From assembly GCA_965227155.1 (NCBI GenBank), contig OZ245731.1, positions 5,022,001-5,086,000 of the forward strand: a stretch of DNA of 64,000 bases. The letters are read 5' to 3'. The stretch is from UBA6059 sp965227155. Its GTDB lineage: Bacteria > Bacteroidota > Bacteroidia > Cytophagales > Cyclobacteriaceae. Positions 41,748 through 49,463 of this stretch are shown here, in pieces (the first letter of the stretch is position 1; each line of letters opens with the position of its first letter). Below the pieces are notes generated by a model. That model was not told where the DNA came from. It made no database searches and worked only from the letters and a program-made list of their open reading frames with translations. A program made the translations under genes and the position numbers.

Positions 41748-43297
41748 TGCACCTTAATTATTATTTCCTGAGAAGGCTTGCTGAAGCTTTGAATGATATG
41801 CTTGTTGGGAAGACATGGCATGAAATATATAGCCAGGATAAGGATGAAATAATTTTTAAGGCAACCGAAAATGTTGAAACCACAATTATTAAGGCAACCC
41901 TGACCAGTGAGTTTACCTGCCTTAGCTTTCCAGAAAACCATCACCGTGCAAAAAAGAATACAATAGACTTATTTACCCAGGTGTATGGGCTAAAGATCAC
42001 TTCGGTTGAACCTATAAAAAATGATCGTAGTTTCCAGATCCACATGGAAAACGACTTTTCATTTATTTTCAAAATGCATGGAAACCGTTCCAATATTATC
42101 CTATGCAGCCCAAATGAGGAAAGGGAGGTTTTTAAGCATAGCCTAAAAAAAGATCACACAATAAAGGCAAATGATTTAGCAAAATCCCTTGACCAGTCAT
42201 ATGAGGGTTTTGTGAATAATGGTCTTAAAAACACCTTACCAACTTTGGGTACAGAGATGAAAAGTCATCTTTACGAGATGGGTTTTGATGAAAAGCCCCA
42301 GGATCAGCAATGGCAATTAATTCAAGAGCTGCTATCAGAAATAGAGCATCCACATTATTATTTATTTGCATCTCAACAAAAGCCTTACCTCACCTTATTT
42401 TACAAGGAAGGATATACTGCAAAATATGACAACACCATTGCAGCATCCAATGCCTTGTTCAAAGCTTTCACACAGACCTACCTATTTGAGCAAAAAAGAG
42501 ATCAATATTTAAAGCTTATTGAAACCAACCTTCAGAAATCTAAGCGATACGTAGAAAATAACTATCAAAAACTAGAAGCTGCTGAGCAGAGGCGGCCTTA
42601 TGATGAGGTGGCCAATATTATAATGGCCAACCTGCATAATATATCAAAGGATCAGCATGAGGTTAAGCTAGAAGATTTTTACAATAATTCAAGTATATCC
42701 ATTAAACTAAAACCAAAGCAGACTCCCCAGGCCCTGGCAGAGCAGTATTATAGGAAAGCAAAGAATCAGAAAAAGGAGGGAGAAATCATCATTTCCAATA
42801 TTGAACAAAAGGAACAGCAAATAAATGTGCTGGAAGAGCAAAAGAAACAATTAGAGTCAATCCAGGATCACAGGCAGCTTAATACTTTCATCAAAGAACA
42901 TTTTGCAGGGCTTTCCCAAAAACAGGAGGATGTTCGAAAGCCCTTTTACGAGATGCAAATTGAAGGCTTTGATATATTAGTTGGTAAAAATGCAAGGTCA
43001 AATGATGAAATGCTCCGATACCATAGCCAAAAAAATGACCTTTGGTTGCATGCCCGGGATGTGGCCGGTAGCCATGTCATAATAAGAAACCGTGGAAATG
43101 CGCAGTATCCTGATGCAGTGATTGAAAAAGCTGCCCAGATAGCGGCATTTTACTCCAAAAGAAAACATGACAGCCTTAGCCCGGTAATCTATACATATCG
43201 GAAATACGTTCGAAAAGCAAAAAACCTGCCTCCAGGGCAGGTTTTAGTTGAAAAAGAAAATGTTGTTATTGTAAAACCGGAAAAGCCAATTAGCTGA
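41747..43297 (+). CDS. rqcH: NFACT-family ribosome quality-control protein RqcH
   Basis: 516 residues. NFACT-N region (~1-210), a coiled-coil middle (~265-400: LIETNLQKSKRYVENNYQKLEAAEQRRPYDE, EQKEQQINVLEEQKKQLES), and the NFACT-R/DUF814 domain near the C terminus (ARSNDEMLRYHSQKNDLWLHARDVAGSHVIIRN). RqcH binds obstructed 50S subunits and directs alanine tailing of stalled peptides. The N terminus is diverged from Firmicutes Fibronectin-binding A proteins. Its last 80 bases carry a perfect hairpin that probably ends the opposing pyk transcript. Confidence 0.85.
   Translation: MHLNYYFLRRLAEALNDMLVGKTWHEIYSQDKDEIIFKATENVETTIIKATLTSEFTCLSFPENHHRAKKNTIDLFTQVYGLKITSVEPIKNDRSFQIHMENDFSFIFKMHGNRSNIILCSPNEEREVFKHSLKKDHTIKANDLAKSLDQSYEGFVNNGLKNTLPTLGTEMKSHLYEMGFDEKPQDQQWQLIQELLSEIEHPHYYLFASQQKPYLTLFYKEGYTAKYDNTIAASNALFKAFTQTYLFEQKRDQYLKLIETNLQKSKRYVENNYQKLEAAEQRRPYDEVANIIMANLHNISKDQHEVKLEDFYNNSSISIKLKPKQTPQALAEQYYRKAKNQKKEGEIIISNIEQKEQQINVLEEQKKQLESIQDHRQLNTFIKEHFAGLSQKQEDVRKPFYEMQIEGFDILVGKNARSNDEMLRYHSQKNDLWLHARDVAGSHVIIRNRGNAQYPDAVIEKAAQIAAFYSKRKHDSLSPVIYTYRKYVRKAKNLPPGQVLVEKENVVIVKPEKPIS
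43219..43245 (-). terminator. pyk terminator embedded in the rqcH coding sequence
   Basis: AAAACCTGCC (43221-43230) and GGCAGGTTTT (43236-43245) form a perfect 10-base stem with a 5-base loop. On the minus strand the stem runs into six T, 45 bases past the pyk stop. On the plus strand it lies in codons of rqcH. Confidence 0.65.
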
Positions 43298-44729
43298 CTA
43301 CACTTATTTTGATCATGTTGGTATGCGCTTTCCAATGTAGTGGCATTGAGGCAGTATTGATGTACACATCTCCTTCGTGCAGGTGCCCGTTTTCTACCAG
43401 AATTTCCTCAATATGCTCAAAGGTGTCATCAATACCTTCTGTTTTGTCATAATAAAAACCGCGAATACCCCAAACAAGATTCATGGTTCTCAACAACCAT
43501 TTTTTATCTGTAAATATGAAGATATGAGCCCTTGGTCTGTGTCCCGCCAGCCTAAAGCCCGTGTATCCTGATTTTGTCATACCAACGATTGCTTTGGCAT
43601 CTACTGACATACCCAACCTGCAGGCAGCTCTGACCAACTTATCGTTAAGTCGGGTCAGGGAATCTTCACCATCTTCATAAAACTTATGGTATACAGCATG
43701 CTCAGATGTTTCCTCAATAGACTTGATGATTCTTTGCATGGCTTTTACTGCTAATACTGGGTAGCTACCAGAAGCAGATTCCGCTGAAAGCATCACTGCA
43801 TCTGAACCATCCAATACCGCATTAGCTACATCATTTGCCTCGGCCCGGGTAGGTCTGGGGTGATCGATCATACTTTCCAGCATCTGAGTGGCTATAATCA
43901 CCGGCTTTCCTGCGCGATTACATTTCGTTACTAAACGCTTTTGTGCCATAGGTACATCTTCCATGGCTATTTCCACGCCAAGATCACCCCTAGCTACCAT
44001 TATTCCATCTGTTGCTTCTATGATAGCATCTATATTTTTTAACGCCTCCGGCTTCTCAATTTTAGCAATGACCATGGTCTTCTTTCCAGCAGCCCTGATT
44101 TTTTCCTTCAGGTTGTAGATATCATCAGCAGTTCTTACGAATGAAAGCGCTACCCAGTCTACTTCCTGTTCCAGGCCAAATTTCAAATCTTCTTCATCCT
44201 TTTCAGTCAATGAGGGAGCAGATACATTAGTATCAGGCAGGTTTATACCCTTTCTGGATTTCAGAGGGCCACCATGAATTACCCTGCATATAACCTCGTC
44301 GTGCTCGCATCCCTCCACTTTAAGTTCCAGCTTTCCATCATCTATCAATATAGTATCACCAATATTTACATCGTTAGGCAAATTCTGGTAAGTTGTACTG
44401 ATGATCTTGTTGTCACCTTCCAGATCTCTGGTGGTAATGATTAGCTTTTGGCCCTCTTCCAACATTACCTCACCATTCTTGATCATGTTGGTGCGGATTT
44501 TTGGGCCTTGCAAGTCCTGTAGTGTAGCTATGTGCGTTCCCAGTTCCTCATTGATTTCCTGAATAAGCTTGATGGTCTTGAGATGGTCATCATGTGTGCC
44601 ATGAGAAAAGTTCAATCGAAATACATCTGCCCCGGCTTTTACCAAATCAGTAAGTACCTCTTTGGTTCTACTGGCGGGACCTATAGTTGCTACAATTTTT
44701 GTTTTATTAAAGAAAATGGTGTTTTCCAT
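43290..44729 (-). CDS. pyk: pyruvate kinase
   Basis: 479 residues. It converts PEP and ADP to pyruvate and ATP. Motifs: KIVATIGPASR, FRLNFSHGTHDDH, IAKIEKPEAL with the catalytic lysine, MVARGDLGVEI, and IATQMLESMIDHPRPTRAEANDVANAVLDGSDAVMLSAESA. The C-terminal domain (~350-479) is complete. Its stop overlaps the rqcH stop by 8 bases in convergent orientation. It follows the IPExxxVDY-family gene on the same strand by 2 bases, a pairing common in Bacteroidota. Confidence 0.96.
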   Translation of the reverse strand: MENTIFFNKTKIVATIGPASRTKEVLTDLVKAGADVFRLNFSHGTHDDHLKTIKLIQEINEELGTHIATLQDLQGPKIRTNMIKNGEVMLEEGQKLIITTRDLEGDNKIISTTYQNLPNDVNIGDTILIDDGKLELKVEGCEHDEVICRVIHGGPLKSRKGINLPDTNVSAPSLTEKDEEDLKFGLEQEVDWVALSFVRTADDIYNLKEKIRAAGKKTMVIAKIEKPEALKNIDAIIEATDGIMVARGDLGVEIAMEDVPMAQKRLVTKCNRAGKPVIIATQMLESMIDHPRPTRAEANDVANAVLDGSDAVMLSAESASGSYPVLAVKAMQRIIKSIEETSEHAVYHKFYEDGEDSLTRLNDKLVRAACRLGMSVDAKAIVGMTKSGYTGFRLAGHRPRAHIFIFTDKKWLLRTMNLVWGIRGFYYDKTEGIDDTFEHIEEILVENGHLHEGDVYINTASMPLHWKAHTNMIKISVVS

Positions 44730-44731
44730 AT

Positions 44732-45160
44732 TTATATTATCAGGTTTTCTTTCTCTTTTAAATTGGTAGTATCGATGCGTGCTGCGTATTGCACTTCATT
44801 AATTGCATTAATAGCATTCTTAAATTTTTCCGCGTCAAAATTATCGCTTTGATCGTCAACTGTTATCAAATAGTCAAATTGATTTATACTATTGATGAGA
44901 TGAGACTTACTGGAATGACTCATTTCTGTGAGTCTGTTTTTCAAAAGTCGAAAGATAGTCAGATCATTTTCAAATAAGAAATTTGAGATCGTGATGCTAA
45001 TGTTACCTTTAAGCTCTATGGTCAGGTCCTCCTGTTTTACGAAATTCACATCAGCATGCATATTGAGCAACCAGGCCAATTTGTACTCACGTACAGGTGC
45101 AACCACACCTATTACTTCCAGATTGAATTCAAAATCGGCAGACAGCTTTTGTTTCTTCAT
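44732..45160 (-). CDS. IPExxxVDY family protein
   Basis: 142 residues from the ATG at 45160 (MKKQKLSADFEFNLEVIGVVAPVREYKLAWLLN); an in-frame ATG at 45184 would add eight. It belongs to the small Bacteroidota family named after its IPExxxVDY motif and encoded next to pyk or acpP. Here the motif region reads INSINQFDY, so only the DY part is kept. The function of the family is unknown. It is divergent from acpP. Confidence 0.72.
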   Translation of the reverse strand: MKKQKLSADFEFNLEVIGVVAPVREYKLAWLLNMHADVNFVKQEDLTIELKGNISITISNFLFENDLTIFRLLKNRLTEMSHSSKSHLINSINQFDYLITVDDQSDNFDAEKFKNAINAINEVQYAARIDTTNLKEKENLII

Positions 45161-45251
45161 GAATTTCAAATATCTGATTATCAATTATTTATAAAAATAA
45201 ATTTGCTTTAAATTGAGCATTCTATACAGGCGCTAAGATTAGATGTTTTTG

Positions 45252-45282
45252 TTTGATATTATTACTATTATGTATTTCTTTG
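45252..45282 (+). promoter_or_regulatory. putative acpP-fabF-rnc promoter
   Basis: TTTG (45252-45255), 19-base spacer, TTTCTTTG (45275-45282; seven of eight against TAnnTTTG), then 30 bases to the acpP ATG. The spacing equals that of the tRNA-fMet promoter at 61265. Confidence 0.4.
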
Positions 45283-45312
45283 CACTGGATTTTTAAACTA
45301 AACATTACAAAA

Positions 45313-45552
45313 ATGTCTGAAATAGCTCAAAAAGTTAAAGAGATTATAATTGACAAATTAGGCGTTGAAGAATCTGAGGTGACTCCTGAAGCAAGCTTTA
45401 CGAATGATCTTGGTGCCGACTCATTAGACACAGTAGAACTCATCATGGAGTTTGAAAAAGAATTTAATATTTCTATCCCTGACGACCAGGCTGAAAACAT
45501 TGCCACTGTCGGTCAGGCTATTTCCTATCTTGAAGAAAACGTAAGCAAATAA
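45313..45552 (+). CDS. acpP: acyl carrier protein
   Basis: 79 residues from the ATG at 45313 (MSEIAQKVKEIIIDKLGV); the frame is open 20 codons upstream but through the promoter region. The phosphopantetheine serine is S37 in GADSLDTVEL. The protein is acidic, with the four-helix pattern of AcpP. It carries growing fatty-acyl chains. First gene of the acpP-fabF-rnc operon, 18 bases before fabF. Confidence 0.96.
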   Translation: MSEIAQKVKEIIIDKLGVEESEVTPEASFTNDLGADSLDTVELIMEFEKEFNISIPDDQAENIATVGQAISYLEENVSK

Positions 45553-45570
45553 TCAAGTCTGGAACGCTAA

Positions 45571-46824
45571 ATGAAATTAAAGCGAGTAGTAGTTACGGGA
45601 ATTGGTGCACTTACACCAATTGGCAATAATGTTGATGAATATTGGCAGGGGTTGTCTAAGGGTGTAAGTGGCGCTGCCCCGATTACTAGATTTGATGCTG
45701 AAAAATTTCGTACAAAGTTTGCCTGCGAGGTTAAAAACTTTGATCCAACACAATACTTAGATCGAAAAGAAGCCAGAAAAATGGATCCCGTCACCCAGAT
45801 GGGAATGATCGTAGCAGATGAAGCGCTACAGGATTCTGGACTAGACCTTGAAAAAATTGATAAAAATAGAGCCGGTGTTATTTGGGGCTCTGGAATTGGT
45901 GGGTTGAGAACCTTCCACGATGAAGTTGCCAACTTCGCTACAGGTGATGGTACGCCTAAATTCAATCCATTTTTCATCCCTAAAATGATTGTGGACATTA
46001 CTCCCGGTCAGATTTCGATGAAATATGGCTTCAGAGGTCCGAACTACTCCACTGTTTCAGCCTGTGCATCTTCTACAAATGCGCTGAACGATGCCTTAAC
46101 TTATATACGTTTAGGCAAAGCTGATATTATCCTATCAGGTGGCTCTGAAGCTGCAGTAGTTGAAGCTGGAATAGGTGGATTTAATGCCATGAAAGCGCTA
46201 TCCGAAAGAAACGATTCACCAGAAACTGCCTCCAGGCCATATGATAAGGATAGGGATGGGTTTGTACTTGGTGAAGGCGGAGGTGCCTTTATGTTAGAAG
46301 AATACGATCATGCCGTAGCTAGAGGCGCAAAAATTTACGCAGAAATTCTTGGTGGTGGCATGAGTGCTGATGCGTATCACCTTACTGCTCCTCATCCTGA
46401 TGGTGTAGGTATCATTCAGGTAATGAAAAATGCACTTGAAGATGCCGGCATTGAACCAACGGCTGTAGACTATATCAACACGCATGGTACTTCCACACCT
46501 CTTGGTGATGTAGGTGAATTAAAAGCGATTATTGAAGTATTTGGCGATCACGCTCGCAAGATCAATATTAGCTCTACCAAATCTATGACCGGTCACTTGC
46601 TTGGTGCTGCAGGTGCCATTGAAGGTATCGCCTGTTTATTGGCAATGCAAAATAATGTTGTGCCTCCTACTATCAATCATTTCACTGATGATGAGAATAT
46701 CGATCCTGAGCTCAATCTTACATTCAATAAGGCACAGGAAAGAGAAATCAATGTTGCTCTAAGCAACACCTTTGGCTTTGGAGGCCACAATACCTCTATT
46801 ATCTTCCGAAAAATTAAAGAATAG
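45571..46824 (+). CDS. fabF: 3-oxoacyl-[ACP] synthase II FabF
   Basis: 417 residues. Condensing enzyme that elongates acyl-ACP with malonyl-ACP. The thiolase-fold catalytic triad is C165 (VSACASSTNA), H305 (NTHGTSTPLGD) and H342 (SMTGHLLGAAG). The C terminus LSNTFGFGGHNTSIIF is typical. It sits between acpP and rnc; rnc starts on the last base of its stop codon. Confidence 0.97.
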   Translation: MKLKRVVVTGIGALTPIGNNVDEYWQGLSKGVSGAAPITRFDAEKFRTKFACEVKNFDPTQYLDRKEARKMDPVTQMGMIVADEALQDSGLDLEKIDKNRAGVIWGSGIGGLRTFHDEVANFATGDGTPKFNPFFIPKMIVDITPGQISMKYGFRGPNYSTVSACASSTNALNDALTYIRLGKADIILSGGSEAAVVEAGIGGFNAMKALSERNDSPETASRPYDKDRDGFVLGEGGGAFMLEEYDHAVARGAKIYAEILGGGMSADAYHLTAPHPDGVGIIQVMKNALEDAGIEPTAVDYINTHGTSTPLGDVGELKAIIEVFGDHARKINISSTKSMTGHLLGAAGAIEGIACLLAMQNNVVPPTINHFTDDENIDPELNLTFNKAQEREINVALSNTFGFGGHNTSIIFRKIKE

Positions 46825-47564
46825 TGTTTGAATTCTTCTGGTGGATTCTAGCTGCATTACGATACAGTTCCACTGAAGATAATAAGCTTGTCAAGTCTAT
46901 AAGGACCATTATAGGCTTCACACCACGCAATCTATCACTATACCATTTGGCCATGAAGCATAGTTCCATGGCCGTTACCAATAAAAGGGGATTTCGCGAG
47001 TCCAACGAGAGACTGGAGTACCTGGGAGACGCAGTACTAGGGCTTGTAGTAGCAGAACTGCTTTTCGCGAGGTATCCATATAAAGATGAAGGGTTTCTCA
47101 CCGAGATGCGCTCTAAGATTGTGAACAGGGAGTCTTTGAATCGGCTAGGCAAAAAGATTGGCTTGCAAAATATCATAGTGTATAATGAAGCGGCCAAATC
47201 CAATATCTCCCATAAATCGCTTTATGGTGATACCATGGAAGCATTGATTGGAGCTGTATATTTAGACCTTGGCTACAAGGCCTGCAAAAGCTTTGTGATT
47301 CGCAGGTTGATCAACCATCATTTTGATCTTGAAAAGCTCATTCATGATAACCCTAATTACAAAAGCAAAATCATTGAATGGGCTCAGAAAAATGATCGCT
47401 TATTAGATTTTGAAGTGAAGGAACTGGAAACATCAGGCAAATTCAAACAGTTTGAAGCGCAGATAGTCGTAGATGGAGAAGTGCAGGAAACAGGCTACGG
47501 GCTCAGCAAGAAAAAAGCAGAGCAAGATGCTGCGCGAAAAACCTGCGAGAAAAACAATATTTAA
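46824..47564 (+). CDS. rnc: ribonuclease III
   Basis: 246 residues with a GTG start sharing one base with the fabF stop. Endonuclease domain (~25-150) with the catalytic signature NERLEYLGDAVLGLVVAELL and the second acidic cluster GDTMEALIGAVYLDLG. The double-stranded RNA-binding domain (~175-246) includes KSKIIEWAQKNDRLLDFEVKE and GYGLSKKKAEQDAARK. It processes rRNA precursors and structured mRNAs. The start was chosen for coupling; the N-terminal ~20 residues are lineage-specific. Confidence 0.95.
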   Translation: MFEFFWWILAALRYSSTEDNKLVKSIRTIIGFTPRNLSLYHLAMKHSSMAVTNKRGFRESNERLEYLGDAVLGLVVAELLFARYPYKDEGFLTEMRSKIVNRESLNRLGKKIGLQNIIVYNEAAKSNISHKSLYGDTMEALIGAVYLDLGYKACKSFVIRRLINHHFDLEKLIHDNPNYKSKIIEWAQKNDRLLDFEVKELETSGKFKQFEAQIVVDGEVQETGYGLSKKKAEQDAARKTCEKNNI

Positions 47565-47576
47565 TCAGGAGGAGTC

Positions 47577-49442
47577 ATGAAGATAGGCGGGGCGTGTTTA
47601 AACCAGATTCCCATGCATTGGGATAATAATCTGAATAATATAATTTCAGCCATTGAACAGGCCAAAAAGGAAAGTATTAAGATATTATGCCTGCCGGAGC
47701 TCTGCATAACTGGCTATGGCTGTGAAGATATGTTCCTCAGTGACTGGCTTCCGGCCAAAGCCCTGCAAAAGCTTCAGCAAATCTTACCCTACTGTCTGAA
47801 TATTACAGTGTGTATTGGTTTACCCATAAAGTTCAGGGGTCACCGCTACAATACCACCGCCGTAATTGATAATGGCAAAATCAAAGGCATCTATGCTAAG
47901 CATCACCTTGCTAATGATGGAGTACATTACGAACCCAGATGGTTTGACTCATGGCCATTAGGCGAAACCGACACCATCACTTTATTCGATGAAGCCATCC
48001 CATTTGGCACAATTACGATCAACCTACATGGTATACGCGTAGGCTTTGAAATATGTGAAGATGCCTGGCATGAGAAAAGACCTGCCCGAGATTGCTATAA
48101 TGGTAAAGTAGATCTCCTGCTGAACCCGAGCGCCAGTCATTTTGCATTTGGCAAAGCTAAATATCGGGAGTCCATTGTGGTTAACAGCAGTGAACAGTTT
48201 AATTGCTGCTATTTATATACCAACCTGTTGGGCAATGAGGCTGGTCGTATGATCTATGATGGTGACATTATGATTGCTCAAAAAGGCAAAATGCTTCGCA
48301 AAAACAAAAGGCTCTCATTCCTATCATTTAATCTGCTGGCAGCAGATGTTAATTTCGAAAATGCGCAAGCCTCTGAGCAATTCGAAATAAATGATTACGC
48401 AGGCAGCCAGGAGGAGTTTGGAAAAGCAGCAGCATTGGCTCTATGGGATTATAAGAGAAAAGCAAAAAGCAATGGTTTTGTCCTGTCATTGAGCGGTGGT
48501 GCTGATAGTGCAACCTGTGCTGTATTGGTAGCAGAGATGGTACGCTATGCCCTGGAAGAGTATTCAGTGCAGGATTGCCTTGAAATATTAAAGGTTCAAG
48601 AAGAAAATCCAGATTCAATCAATCATCTATCCCCGGCAGAAGTGCGAAAACAAGTTGTCAATAAGATACTGCACACAGCTTACCAGGGTACAGAAAATAG
48701 CTCAAAAGATACTTTACAGGCTGCGAAGGAGCTCGCTCAATCCATAGGAGCTGAATTTCACAGCTGGACAATCGATACACAGATTGATACATATAGGGAC
48801 ACCATTGAAAAAGCTATTGGCAGACCTCTATCATGGGAACAGGACGACATTACTTTACAAAATATCCAGGCAAGGGCACGTTCGCCCATCATTTGGATGC
48901 TGGCTAATCTGCACAATTGCCTGCTACTAACTACCTCCAACCGTAGTGAAGGAGATGTTGGCTATACTACTATGGATGGTGATACTTCAGGAAGTATTGC
49001 CCCTATTGCCGCGGTTGATAAGCATTTTATTAGGCAATGGCTTATTTATGCTGAAGAGCACCTGGAATATACAGGCCTCCGGTATGTGAATAGCCTTGCC
49101 CCTACTGCCGAATTAAGGCCGCTTCACATGACACAAACGGACGAAAAGGACTTAATGCCCTATGCCTTACTTGTTCAGATCGAGCGTTTGGCAATAAAAG
49201 AAAAACAATCACCCATTACCATCTATCAGAATCTGTCAGCTACCTCAAATATTGAGCCTCAATCATTAAAAATGGCAATACAGAAGTTCTTTAAACTTTG
49301 GAGCTATAACCAATGGAAAAGGGAGCGAATTGCCCCCTCTTTTCATTTAGATGATTTTAACGTTGATCCCCGAACCTGGTGCCGTTTCCCAATTTTATCC
49401 TCTGGATTTCAGGAGGAACTTGAAGAACTGCTGCAGCTTTAA
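47577..49442 (+). CDS. nadE: glutamine-dependent NAD+ synthetase
   Basis: 621 residues, the two-domain form. The N-terminal nitrilase-type glutaminase domain (~1-275) has the triad E41 (LPELCITGYG), K108 (YAKHHL) and C160 (FEICEDAW). The synthetase domain (~285-621) has the ATP-loop SGGADS at 306-311, TTSNRSEGDVGYTTMDGDTSG and LAPTAELRP. It amidates deamido-NAD using glutamine nitrogen. A purine-rich aggagg sequence six bases before the ATG is an unusually good ribosome-binding site for this genome. Confidence 0.95.
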   Translation: MKIGGACLNQIPMHWDNNLNNIISAIEQAKKESIKILCLPELCITGYGCEDMFLSDWLPAKALQKLQQILPYCLNITVCIGLPIKFRGHRYNTTAVIDNGKIKGIYAKHHLANDGVHYEPRWFDSWPLGETDTITLFDEAIPFGTITINLHGIRVGFEICEDAWHEKRPARDCYNGKVDLLLNPSASHFAFGKAKYRESIVVNSSEQFNCCYLYTNLLGNEAGRMIYDGDIMIAQKGKMLRKNKRLSFLSFNLLAADVNFENAQASEQFEINDYAGSQEEFGKAAALALWDYKRKAKSNGFVLSLSGGADSATCAVLVAEMVRYALEEYSVQDCLEILKVQEENPDSINHLSPAEVRKQVVNKILHTAYQGTENSSKDTLQAAKELAQSIGAEFHSWTIDTQIDTYRDTIEKAIGRPLSWEQDDITLQNIQARARSPIIWMLANLHNCLLLTTSNRSEGDVGYTTMDGDTSGSIAPIAAVDKHFIRQWLIYAEEHLEYTGLRYVNSLAPTAELRPLHMTQTDEKDLMPYALLVQIERLAIKEKQSPITIYQNLSATSNIEPQSLKMAIQKFFKLWSYNQWKRERIAPSFHLDDFNVDPRTWCRFPILSSGFQEELEELLQL

Positions 49443-49463
49443 ACCAGCCTTTTCTTTACTACT

